Source: Pseudomonas sp. R76 (lineage in GTDB: Bacteria; Pseudomonadota; Gammaproteobacteria; Pseudomonadales; Pseudomonadaceae). Taken from it: DNA of 64,000 bases. Below, piece after piece: positions 22,934 through 31,545 of this stretch. Numbering within the stretch: the first letter of the stretch is position 1; the number at the start of each line of letters is the position of its first letter. Made by a program: the position numbers and the translations under genes. The notes beneath the pieces are model-generated. The model did not search any database. It saw only the letters and a list, made by a program, of their open reading frames with translations, and had not been told where the DNA came from. The stretch spans positions 248,001 to 312,000 of the forward strand of contig NZ_CP019428.1 of NCBI RefSeq assembly GCF_009834565.1, read 5' to 3'.

Positions 22934-25900
22934 TCAATCCCTAAACCATGCATTTCGCCAAGCAACCAAGTGTTCATCCCGGAGCATCCATTTATCGACT
23001 ACAGCGCTGCGTAGAGCATCTCCGGCAAGCGCACTGGCGCGTGGCTCAGCAAGATGTTCGCGGATGGCGTCAATCCATTCTTTTGACGTGTTCTTGACCC
23101 GAGTCACTGGCAAGTCACCACGATAACAAAGGATGTCCGAGCAGATTACGGGGAAGCCGCAGGCGCCATATTCCAACAACCGTAAGTTGCTTTTACAGGC
23201 GTTGAAAAAATTGTCTTCCAAAGGCGCCAACGCCAGGTCCAGATTCAAGTCGGCCAGCCGTGCAGGATATTTCTCGATATTGACGCCCTTATGGAACTCA
23301 TGAACATACGGACGAAGCTCAGGTGGGCACATGCCCATAAATACCCATTCCACTTCGCCAGCCAGTTCACGAACGACATCGGCGATCACTTGCAAGTCAC
23401 CGCCGTGGCTCGACCCGCCCGCCCAACCAACCCGAGGTTTCCGACCTTGTTGACGGTAGCTCATCAGCCCGCTCCACCAATGACTTGGCAGGCGATTCTC
23501 TACGACACGAATGTCAGCGTTAAAACCCTTTAACGCACTCGCCAGGGGCTGGGTCGACACCACCAGCCGGTCGCACATACCTAGAGCTTTCTTCAGGCGC
23601 TTGGCGATATCCTTGGGAAACAGTTCTCGGCTCGGGTTGCTGCTGGGTATTTTAAGAACATAGTCATCCAGCTCGTAAACCTTGAAAGCGCTGGAGAATG
23701 CCTTGGTGTTCTGGATGATTTCCAGCTGAGGCGTCGTGCATTGCCGTTGGAAAATGATCGTGTCTGGCGCCAAGCGATGCAGCTCCACGGGATGAAGCAG
23801 GCCATCACTTATCGTACCCTCTATCAAGCGTGCGGCTTCAAGGGCTGCGAAGGGCTGGCGAACCCGATAGTTTCCGCTGCCGAAAGCGTCGGCGGGACAG
23901 CACAGCGCGTAAGGCAAAGAGCGACCGGCTAGCGGTTCCCAGGCGACCTCGCTACGGCATTCGTAGCCAAAGCCGCCGCCTTCCAAGGTTAGGTTGGGGT
24001 TGTAGGCAGGGTCACTGGCGAGCCGGGGCAGCCAATTCTTGTACATCACCGATTGCTCGCGCTTGAAACGCTCTTGCTTGGCTTTTAACTTCGTCTTGTC
24101 GACCTTATTCTGGCTGACGTTAGCTTCGTGCATGAGCACCGCATAAGGCGTCCAAACGATCAGTTGCCCGGCCTGGCCGACTTTCAGGCACAGATCGACA
24201 TCATTATAAGAAACCCCTAGGTTGATCTCGTCCATTCCACCCACCTGGCGGTACAGCTCGGTGCGGATCATCAGACAGGCGGCGGTCACGGCGCTGTAAT
24301 TTTGGTCAACCTGGAGACGGTGCAGGTAGCCATTGGACTGCATAGGAGCGCCGATGAATGCGTGGTCCGCCAAGCCACGTAAGCCGAGCACCACACCTCC
24401 ATGCTGAATAGTCCCGTCGAGGAATAGCAATTTGGCGCCGACTATCCCAACTTCTGGCCGCTGAGCGTGATGGAGCAGCGCACCCAGCCACTCCCCATCA
24501 ATGACGGCAGTGTCATTGTTGAGCAACACAAGGTAATCACCACGGGCGTGTCTGACGGCAAAATTATTGATCGCCGAATAGTTGAAAGCGTGGGGATAAC
24601 GCAAGATGCGCACCTTTTCGCTGTTCAGACGCTCCATACCCGCGAACCAATTTTTTGCTTCAACCGTTTCACTGTTGTTGTCGACGATTATGAGTTCGAA
24701 GTTCGTGTAAAGGGTTTTTTCCATCACGCTTTCGACGCAACGCATCAGCATCGGCAGTTGGTCTTTAGTGGGAATCACGATGGACACCAACGGCTGCGAG
24801 GTGTGTTGGTAAACCACCCGATTGACCATCGGTAAAGGTCCCGGGCGCAACTCATGAGCGACGCCCAGGCGCTGCAGGTGCGCCTCGACTATAGCCGGGG
24901 AGTACTTAACGACCTGGGATTCGACCAGCCACTGGCCCAAGTTGATTGCATGATGCACCAGCACTTCACTGATGTGTCCGACAGTGCCCAGTCCATTCAC
25001 TTCAATCAACCGATAAAGCAGGTCGTGGGGTGCCAGTTCGGCGAAAGCGAGATCGAAGCCATGGACACCCAGCGCGGCCGCTCGGTTGAAGGCCAACGCT
25101 CGGCCGACATACGGATAACTGCGCAACAAGTCCAGGTTCAGGTCCGGTTTGAATATCGGGTCTTGGCAACCATTTGAGGTAAGCGTGTCTTCATCGCTGT
25201 AGCAAACGCTGATACCTGGGTTCAGGGCTATGCCCTCCGCGAGTAGCAGCAGGGCGTGGGAGTCGAGTTGGTCTCCTCCCCGAAGCAAATAGCACCATTC
25301 GACATTGATCTCATGCAGCAGCTCATTCAGCTGACTTGGCCAGCATTCAGCGAGTGGTAACCACACCAAGTTGTCGGAAGCTTCTACCCCTACAGGCTCG
25401 ACGTTTGAAAGCACCGCAATGGCTGCCGCGCCGTAAAGCTGGCGATCAATGCTTTCCAAGCTGGAACGTAACTGCGCTATGTCACCTGTGGTGTCAGTCA
25501 ATACCACCAGAATGTTTGTGTGCTGCGGCCAATTCGCAAGCCGTGCGGGTAACCCTTCGAACTCAGCGGCAGATAGTTGCCGGGTATCCAGCCAGCGACG
25601 ATACAGATTGATATCGCGTTGCTCTTTACCAACATTTGCCAGCACGCCGAAAAACCGTTCCACGGCGTGGGCCATCGTGCCGTCCAATTGGCCGCATTCA
25701 GGCTCAAAGTCTTTGTCGGTCAATTGCATCCGTACTAAGTGCGCCAGCACCTCGGTACGCACAAAGAACATGGTACCGCCAAAAAAATCGGCCTGGTCCA
25801 TTCGTTGTGGGTCAATGCCAGCACGCTTAGCCAGGAAAAGTAGGTGAGAGCGGTTTTGTCCATTAAGGTTTTGGGTTACAGGCTGCCGGAACGCCTCAGT

Positions 25901-27289
25901 GCCGATCAGCGGGTGATGCATTGGATCAGCTAGGTATTCTACCGATTGGCTGAAGCGCGCCGGGTTTAGCAGATCATTGAAAAGGTCTTGGGCCCAAGAG
26001 TCTTCCACACCCATGTGCAGGGAGCGCTTGGTGTGAAGTTTGATCAGCGTGTGGATGTTGTCTGCACGTAAAAACGGCAACACTCGCAGGAACGGCAAAA
26101 TATCCCTGCCGTGATTGGGTACCCGATACAACGAATAGCTCAGCCCGCTTGCTGCCAGCAGGTCGCGCACCTCTTTATCAGCACCTCCCACACAGGTTAC
26201 GTACAGGTGCAGGTGTTCATTCAATTTAATCAACCGAAGCAAAATTTCTTGCAGCACATCCGGGTAATACGCATGGATAACGACACCGACTGGCGGCTTA
26301 CCTTCTTCAAGCGAAGGCTGACCTGAGAAGAGGACTTCGCACTGCTCGGCAAAGGGGGTAATGCTGCTGGCTGTATAGAGGTTCTGGGTATCAGGCGCCA
26401 GGTAAGCCTCTCGCAAACGAAACAGTTGAAAGGCCTGATCGGCTGACAACGGCGCACGGCGCACTTGCTTTAACGGCTGTGGGTTATACAGTCCCAGGGC
26501 ATGTATCTGATTGACAAATCTTGCATGACCCTCTTCGAATAAAGCTGGCATGTCTGGCTGTTTCTGGCGCTGTTCGGCGTGATGGCGAAAGAGCGACAAA
26601 GGCTCACTTAGAAACGCTAAGTGGCCGCGTTGAAGTAAGTTCACATACAACGACAGGTCGTTGATAGCATCAACGAGCACGCCTCCAAGGGCGCAAATAT
26701 TCGGAACCTTGTCTACCAACTGAGCCCGTCGAAACATGACGGTGGTGGGTTCGCCAATGAAGTTAACGGGCCAGTCACAGAGCAGTGAAATAAGGTCTGC
26801 ACCATGAAGGCAGACATCCTCGCCAAATACTTCAGACGTCTCGAGGATGTCTGGCAGCGTCTCACCTTGGGCATCTATCAAACGGCGCCGCGAGGTGACT
26901 AACGATATGTCGTTGCGAGCATCCAGCACAGCGGCCATACGCGTTACACAATCTGTCAGTAATACGTCATCGTCGTTGAGAAACTTGATGTACTCGCCCC
27001 TGGCTTCTTCCAGGCCGCGGGTGAGGTTAAGCAGGCCGCCCAATTGCTGTTCGTTTCGCAGGTAACGGATCGGCACCGTGGTTTGTGCAGCAAGACGTTC
27101 GGTGATCAAACGAATACCATCGCCGCGACAGTCATCGTTGATCACGATTTCGATATTCGCGTAGCACTGGTTGAGCGCACTATTCAGCGCGGCTTCGAAG
27201 AAGCGCGGGTTGTAAGCCGGTATCGCAATGCTGACAAGCGGCAAGCGCTCAGCCAAGAGGGGATTTGTCATGCTCATACCAATTTGCAT
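22934..27289 (-). CDS. multi-domain glycosyltransferase (GT2 + RgpF-like + GT2-like + GT2 + GT4-like)
   Basis: 1451 residues, five domains. Residues 17-240: GT2 (VSIAIPAYNP, NDDD at 105-108). 333-560: rhamnan-synthesis F-like (GVVIHAYYPD, NHGRDILPFL, LHTKRS). 590-800: a second GT2-type domain with YSDEDTL at 697-703. 834-1070: GT2 (VSIVIPTKDQ, LLNNDT at 922-927). 1125-1450: GT4/GT1-like, with GWAGGSSHGGDLQ and the C-terminal LEYGACGFPVICSD. Such composites build surface polysaccharides by adding several sugars in one chain. Encoded in a minus-strand cluster with the aminotransferase and methyltransferase. Confidence 0.88.
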   Translation of the reverse strand: MQIGMSMTNPLLAERLPLVSIAIPAYNPRFFEAALNSALNQCYANIEIVINDDCRGDGIRLITERLAAQTTVPIRYLRNEQQLGGLLNLTRGLEEARGEYIKFLNDDDVLLTDCVTRMAAVLDARNDISLVTSRRRLIDAQGETLPDILETSEVFGEDVCLHGADLISLLCDWPVNFIGEPTTVMFRRAQLVDKVPNICALGGVLVDAINDLSLYVNLLQRGHLAFLSEPLSLFRHHAEQRQKQPDMPALFEEGHARFVNQIHALGLYNPQPLKQVRRAPLSADQAFQLFRLREAYLAPDTQNLYTASSITPFAEQCEVLFSGQPSLEEGKPPVGVVIHAYYPDVLQEILLRLIKLNEHLHLYVTCVGGADKEVRDLLAASGLSYSLYRVPNHGRDILPFLRVLPFLRADNIHTLIKLHTKRSLHMGVEDSWAQDLFNDLLNPARFSQSVEYLADPMHHPLIGTEAFRQPVTQNLNGQNRSHLLFLAKRAGIDPQRMDQADFFGGTMFFVRTEVLAHLVRMQLTDKDFEPECGQLDGTMAHAVERFFGVLANVGKEQRDINLYRRWLDTRQLSAAEFEGLPARLANWPQHTNILVVLTDTTGDIAQLRSSLESIDRQLYGAAAIAVLSNVEPVGVEASDNLVWLPLAECWPSQLNELLHEINVEWCYLLRGGDQLDSHALLLLAEGIALNPGISVCYSDEDTLTSNGCQDPIFKPDLNLDLLRSYPYVGRALAFNRAAALGVHGFDLAFAELAPHDLLYRLIEVNGLGTVGHISEVLVHHAINLGQWLVESQVVKYSPAIVEAHLQRLGVAHELRPGPLPMVNRVVYQHTSQPLVSIVIPTKDQLPMLMRCVESVMEKTLYTNFELIIVDNNSETVEAKNWFAGMERLNSEKVRILRYPHAFNYSAINNFAVRHARGDYLVLLNNDTAVIDGEWLGALLHHAQRPEVGIVGAKLLFLDGTIQHGGVVLGLRGLADHAFIGAPMQSNGYLHRLQVDQNYSAVTAACLMIRTELYRQVGGMDEINLGVSYNDVDLCLKVGQAGQLIVWTPYAVLMHEANVSQNKVDKTKLKAKQERFKREQSVMYKNWLPRLASDPAYNPNLTLEGGGFGYECRSEVAWEPLAGRSLPYALCCPADAFGSGNYRVRQPFAALEAARLIEGTISDGLLHPVELHRLAPDTIIFQRQCTTPQLEIIQNTKAFSSAFKVYELDDYVLKIPSSNPSRELFPKDIAKRLKKALGMCDRLVVSTQPLASALKGFNADIRVVENRLPSHWWSGLMSYRQQGRKPRVGWAGGSSHGGDLQVIADVVRELAGEVEWVFMGMCPPELRPYVHEFHKGVNIEKYPARLADLNLDLALAPLEDNFFNACKSNLRLLEYGACGFPVICSDILCYRGDLPVTRVKNTSKEWIDAIREHLAEPRASALAGDALRSAVVDKWMLRDEHLVAWRNAWFRD

Positions 27290-27386
27290 AAGGGACGAAG
27301 GTAGAACTTGCTTAAGCCGCTTTCACTGCCTGGGCGGTTGCAGGTACGGCCTGATCGCATACACGGTGCCAGTAATAGTTCTTGGG

Positions 27387-27491
27387 TCATTGGCGTATAC
27401 CTGAGCGAAGTAATTCCAGGAACTGATGATTTGCCATATTGGCGCCAGTGACTATGACGACCAGAGGCTTTTCACAAGGCATAACGGTCAT
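27387..27491 (-). pseudogene. C-terminal remnant of a PLP fold-type II enzyme
   Basis: A 34-codon frame whose ATG overlaps the aminotransferase stop (TAATG). It reads EKPLVVIVTGANMANHQF, like the end of the catalytic domain of threonine/serine dehydratases, where VVxVxxGxNxD is typical. Only this tail is present. Together with its coupled start this suggests that a deletion has removed most of a former downstream gene. Alternative: a true short peptide. Confidence 0.45.
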
Positions 27492-28612
27492 TAACTCACC
27501 TGCTTTTCAGCAAGCGACTCAGCCAGGCAATCGATAACTCTTCGGATGCTTGCATCGTTCAATGAAAGATGAAATGGCAAACCCAACAGGCGTTCAGCCA
27601 GGAGATCAACCATTGGCAGCGGGCCCTTCGCGAACGCCTGAAAGGCCGGGTGGTCTTGCAGGGGTGGGCAGTACCAGCGGCGGGTTTCGATGTCTTTGCC
27701 CAGCAGCCGCAGTTGAATATCAGCAGCCCGGAATCCCTCGGGCAGTAGCACCAGCATCAGGCTGTAAACGCCATCCATGGGCTTGGCCTGAAGTTTCAGC
27801 GCGGGAATTTTTTCCAGAAGCTGCTCGGTGTAGTGTTGATGCAGGTTGCGGCGTGCTTCAGCAACGGTTGGCCAGTTGTCCAGAGCAGCCAATGCAACAG
27901 CGGCGTGATATTCGCTCATCTTGCCGTTCTCACCCGCCTCGAAGACTAGCCCGCCGCTGTGTGCATCGATACCGAAGTTACTCAACGTTCGCATGCTCTG
28001 GGCATAGGCATGGTTGCGCGAAGCGACGAAACCCCCTTCTCCACCACCGAGGGCCTTAGTGGCGTGCAGGCTGAAGGCGACTTTGGTGGTCACGCCGATC
28101 TTCTGATTACCCCAGGCACCTGCGGCGTCGATAACAACAGGGATGCCGGTTTCGGCACTGAACAGGTCCCAGCCTGCGACATCCTGGGGGCAGCCGTAAG
28201 TGGATACTGGCATCACTGCGTCGAATGGCATTTCAGGGAGTGCTGCGCGTGCGATAGCGGGCGTCAGCAACCAGCTTTCGGAGTTTACGTCACTGATCAA
28301 GGGAGTGAGCCCTGCCCTGATGATCGCAGTTGCCGTGGCGACGAATGTCAATCCGGGCACCAGCACGCGGGCCCCGCGGCGTAGCTTCAAAGCTTCCAAA
28401 GCTATTTGCAGCGCACAGGTACCATTCGCCATAGATACAACGTGTACCTGCGTTGGCTCCCGACTAAATGAGAGCGACAGCCGACGTTCAAGCTCGATTA
28501 CAAGCGGGCCGAAGTTGGTGTACCACTGGTTTTCATCGATTTGCTGCCAGTAAGGGAGGATCTGCTCGACTTTAGGCACCGCAGGAACTAACAACTTGAT
28601 GATGTTTTTCAT
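27491..28612 (-). CDS. DegT/DnrJ/EryC1/StrS-type sugar aminotransferase
   Basis: About 373 residues from ATG 28612 (TTG 28630 also in frame). The PLP-dependent family signature is present: WYTNFGPLVIELER at the N-terminus, FVATATAIIRAGLTPLISDV, IPVVIDAAGAWG, and the Schiff-base lysine in SLHATKALGGGEGG. These enzymes aminate 3-keto or 4-keto NDP-sugars to give amino sugars for O-antigen or flagellin glycans. The acetyltransferase at 29289 would be a natural partner, acylating the amino sugar. The precise sugar cannot be read from sequence. Confidence 0.88.
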   Translation of the reverse strand: MKNIIKLLVPAVPKVEQILPYWQQIDENQWYTNFGPLVIELERRLSLSFSREPTQVHVVSMANGTCALQIALEALKLRRGARVLVPGLTFVATATAIIRAGLTPLISDVNSESWLLTPAIARAALPEMPFDAVMPVSTYGCPQDVAGWDLFSAETGIPVVIDAAGAWGNQKIGVTTKVAFSLHATKALGGGEGGFVASRNHAYAQSMRTLSNFGIDAHSGGLVFEAGENGKMSEYHAAVALAALDNWPTVAEARRNLHQHYTEQLLEKIPALKLQAKPMDGVYSLMLVLLPEGFRAADIQLRLLGKDIETRRWYCPPLQDHPAFQAFAKGPLPMVDLLAERLLGLPFHLSLNDASIRRVIDCLAESLAEKQVS

Positions 28613-28973
28613 GGTACACACTGCCGTCAATGAAATGTCGTCCCGTATTATCTAAAGAAGGCTTAAGCAGAAATCGCGCCAACTTCTAACTGCCCCTACC
28701 TCTGACGGGCTAACGGGCCCTTACACAGAACTGCATTATTTGAGATGGGACTGTTGACCCATTCAGCTGCCGCCATCCTTCAGCGAGAAGGCCGGCGACA
28801 CGCATTATCCTGCTGGATGCCGAAGGCGAACCCCGGGACAACATTTCACGGTTGACGTGCTTTTCCAGCCCAACAATCAAGCTACGGTATCTGCTATGCG
28901 GCGGTGAAAATCAGGCAAACAGAGCATCCATGCTTCCCTATTCAATTCCCCCCCCGACATCCAGTTTCTAGAT
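28613..28973. other. degenerate region before the IS630 remnant
   Basis: 361 bp. It contains the promoter side of the aminotransferase gene and, from about 28830 in the plus direction, degraded sequence that seems to belong to the transposase remnant at 28974. No intact gene. Confidence 0.5.
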
Positions 28974-29159
28974 GTGGCGCGCTTATTTCGAGGCATCAAG
29001 GTGTGCCTGCGCGATGGCAATTTCGCCCCCGTGCTTGAGCTGGAAAGCGCAATTGCAACATCCAGGGGGTTACGCAATACTCAGCCAACCCAATATGTTT
29101 GGAGCGCAAAGGGAGAAAGGATTTTGAGCAAAATTCAACGAATGCTGGAGGCGCTTTAA
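28974..29159 (+). pseudogene. 3' remnant of an IS630-family transposase
   Basis: 61-residue open frame: RLFRGIKVCLRDGNFAPVLELESAIATS..TQPTQYVWSAKGERILSKIQRMLEAL. This corresponds to the C-terminus of IS630 transposases, with the F.SV.ELE.AI, the PT-Y-VW and the ILxKIQRA..AL tail. The frame is interrupted just upstream (TGA in the region around 28907), so the DDE domain is lost. A sign of mobile DNA in the glycan region. Confidence 0.6.
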
Positions 29160-29288
29160 TCCGAAAATTATAACTAAGTTATTTCGAGAACCGCGCACTA
29201 GAACACTCAATGCGCTCCCTATACTGGAAACTTCGGCTGTAGAGTCGCTCAGACCAGGAATAATTCAGAAAGATTTTTAGGAACTGAG

Positions 29289-29945
29289 ATGAAAATTTAC
29301 GCAATTGTAGGCGCCGGCGGTTTTGGGCGTGAGGTTGCACCTCTGGTCAACGCAATGTTGAGCGTGATAGATCAAGATAACTTCAAAATTATCTTCGTAG
29401 TCGATAATGTGAAAGATAACACCGTGAATGGCTATGATGTGGTGAGTACCGAGTCTTTCTTAAGCATGGAGGGGGAAAAGTTTTTCAACATCGCTATCGC
29501 TGACAGTAAACCGAGGCAGGAAATCTCCGAACGCCTTATTTCAGCGGGCATAACACCATTCACTATTTCAGCTCTGAATGCCCTGAATTTGAGCAACAAT
29601 ACTATTGGTCAAGGCGCTATCCTCTGCCCATTTACCACTATTACTGCGAATGCAAAAATCGGTGACTTTTTTCACGCAAACATTTATTCGTATGTTGCCC
29701 ATGACTGTGTGATTGGTAACTTTGTGACGTTCGCCCCTAACGTGCATTGCAATGGGCGAGTTGTGATCGAAGATCATGCCTACATTGGAACTGGCGCGAT
29801 TATTCGTCACGGCTCTCCCGACAGACCAATAATCATTGGTGAGGGCGCCGTTGTTGGGATGGGGGCCGTTGTAACGAAAAGCGTGGCACCTTATACAACA
29901 GTACTTGGTAATCCAGCAAAGCCATTGCGCACGACTCAACAATAA
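29289..29945 (+). CDS. NeuD/PglD-type sugar O- or N-acetyltransferase
   Basis: 218 residues. N-terminal Rossmann-like domain (YAIVGAGGFGREVAPLVN, residues 4-21) and a C-terminal left-handed beta-helix with hexapeptide repeats (IGQGAILCPFTTITANAKIGDFF, then GEGAVVGMGAVVTKSVAPYTTVLGNPAKPLR). This layout belongs to the NeuD/PglD/VioB group that acetylates amino sugars. Plus strand, opposite to the aminotransferase. Base composition is clearly more AT-rich than neighbouring chromosome genes, consistent with transfer. Confidence 0.88.
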   Translation: MKIYAIVGAGGFGREVAPLVNAMLSVIDQDNFKIIFVVDNVKDNTVNGYDVVSTESFLSMEGEKFFNIAIADSKPRQEISERLISAGITPFTISALNALNLSNNTIGQGAILCPFTTITANAKIGDFFHANIYSYVAHDCVIGNFVTFAPNVHCNGRVVIEDHAYIGTGAIIRHGSPDRPIIIGEGAVVGMGAVVTKSVAPYTTVLGNPAKPLRTTQQ

Positions 29946-30030
29946 TCAACGCGAATAAATAATATGAAAAAAGTTAAGGTTACTGAATCGTCCCTAGCTT
30001 CGTAGACCCCAGGCGACCGCTTCTGGCCGA

Positions 30031-30190
30031 GGCTGTGTAAAAACGTTTTTCAGCGCGACAGGTACTCAAAACCTGACTAAAAATCGCGCTTCTATGCGAA
30101 ATCCACATCTGCTGACGGGCCAATAAATTTCAGATTTAACGTAAACGCGCACGCTTCAATTTTGGCGAAGCCTTTTTATACACTCTGGGC
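30031..30190. mobile_element. MITE-like or deleted IS remnant
   Basis: About 160 bp bounded by similar inverted ends: GGCTGTGTAAAAACG at the left and, read from the right, AGAGTGTATAAAAAGG. No coding capacity. IS elements of the IS1182/IS5 kind often have such ends; this looks like a non-autonomous or internally deleted copy. Confidence 0.35.
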
Positions 30191-30200
30191 CGAAAGTGGT

Positions 30201-30539
30201 TTATTCATGGTTAGACCGATGGCAGGCCCGAAACAGCCTGCCTTTCTCAGGCTGTTTCGGGGAAGGTGTGGGTTGGGCTGCCAGTAGTTCAATCAGGCTG
30301 TGTTGGCGCGAGCGATCTGCGAGCTCTCGCCAGGTCCAGCTTCCGAAGCGCTCACCCTGTTCAGGGATATCCAGCTTCATCAATGAAACCGGATCACGAC
30401 TAATCAGGTTGCGTGCAGCCCACAACTTACCCCCGGTTTCCAGTAGCGCTTTCGCGGCCTCGTTCCACTTTTCTTCTAACACGGTGTTTGCCAGATGAGC
30501 CGCTTCATTCTCGATCTTGGAGTGTTCTTTCTGTGCCAT
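30201..30539 (-). CDS. hypothetical protein, possibly a gene fragment
   Basis: 112 residues, charged and helical, with FGSWTWRELADRSRQHS and a basic C-terminus. No family recognised. There is no good ribosome site before the ATG at 30539, and the frame runs in phase with the truncated integrase fragment upstream, so it may be a fused remnant, not a real gene. Confidence 0.35.
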   Translation of the reverse strand: MAQKEHSKIENEAAHLANTVLEEKWNEAAKALLETGGKLWAARNLISRDPVSLMKLDIPEQGERFGSWTWRELADRSRQHSLIELLAAQPTPSPKQPEKGRLFRACHRSNHE

Positions 30540-30544
30540 AAGAA

Positions 30545-30985
30545 AGACGGTGTTGCTACGGGGAATTGTCCTGTCTTACCTGCCAGGAAATAGAAGAGGG
30601 TATGCACCTGTCAGTGTCCGTAACTCAGTTAGCGCTTCTATTGCCTGTCGAGAGAGAGGCACCACATGTTCGCGACGACGTTTCATTCGCTCGGCTGGGA
30701 TCGTCCATAGCTTTTTGGAGAGGTCGATTTCTCACAGCATGCTTCGCGGATCTCGCTCGGGCGCGATGCTAATAAGGAAAGCAAGCGAAGCCCAATGCGA
30801 ACGTCCTTGCGTGAGGGTAGGAGTTGATCGCTCGAAGTAGCGCAGGCAGTTCTTCAATCGAAACGTGTGCATAGTTTTCAGCGCTACGTGATTGCAGGAA
30901 TTTGCTGAGACCTTCAAGAGGGTTGTGGACGGCTCGTCCTGTTACGCGGGCCAGATCATCGATCTCTTTGCAAAAGGCACACGGC
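30545..30985 (-). pseudogene. decayed P4-type tyrosine integrase
   Basis: Three reading frames joined give integrase core: VTGRAVHNPLEGLSKFL, then LRLLSLLASRPSEIREA (with the catalytic Arg in RPSE), then LWTIPAERMKRRREHVVPLSRQAIEAL and LTGAYPLLFPGR. At least two frameshifts (near 30770 and 30725) and a stop break it. The N-terminus and the HxxR/Tyr catalytic end are missing. It lies beside and in the same direction as the tRNA-Arg gene, the usual site for such integrases. Confidence 0.7.
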
Positions 30986-31028
30986 GGGAAGTTATAGGGG
31001 TGGACAGGGATGGATAGCCAGAAACAAG

Positions 31029-31052
31029 AAAGCCCGCACGGGGCGGGCTTCT
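31029..31052 (-). terminator. terminator of the tRNA-Arg transcript
   Basis: On the minus strand AAGCCCGC-CCCGT-GCGGGCTT is followed by a T-rich stretch (TCTTGTTTC). It lies about 45 nt past the tRNA 3' end. Confidence 0.75.
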
Positions 31053-31097
31053 TGGGGGTGTTTCGTAGACTGTCCGAGACAGCCCGAGACTGCTATA

Positions 31098-31174
31098 TGG
31101 TGCACCCGGCGGGATTCGAACCCACGACCCCTGCCTTCGGAGGGCAGTACTCTATCCAGCTGAGCTACGGATGC
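31098..31174 (-). tRNA. tRNA-Arg (anticodon CCG)
   Basis: 77 nt including an encoded CCA. The acceptor arms GCATCCG and CGGGTGC pair over 7 bp with one G-T pair. The D-loop has AGCTCAGCTGGAT, the anticodon stem encloses CTCCGAA with anticodon CCG, and the T-arm has GGTTCGAATCC. It decodes CGG. A P4-type integrase remnant and a variable island lie on its 3' side, making it a likely integration site. Confidence 0.95.
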
Positions 31175-31545
31175 TTGTGCGGGCGACATCATACCCATGT
31201 CGCCCTTGGGCGTCCATGCCGGTCTTTGGCCGTTTATGGGTAGGAAATTGCTGCATAGCGGCCCTGCGCCGGGTGCCGGTGGTCGAGGCGCTGGAACCCG
31301 GTCGCATCACGCTGATCAGAAAGATTCGGCAAATGCGCCGTTTTCGTTCTTTTTTTCGAACAGACTATTGCCCTGTACCCCCATTGATCCTAGGATTCGT
31401 TTGAGATTTCAAACGCTCTGTCTCCCGTGCGCTCTTTCACTGTTCCCGCGCGCTGGGGCTGATTTCCCTGACGGCAGCCCACAAGGCGCCTTTCAACAAC
31501 TCTAATTCGCTCCGCGTGCGCGCGGTGCTGTTAAGGAAAGCCGAC
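31175..31545. other. intergenic region upstream of gabD
   Basis: 371 bp between the tRNA gene and gabD. It should hold the gabD promoter, but I could not identify clear boxes. The only open frames are short and have no coding character. Confidence 0.5.
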
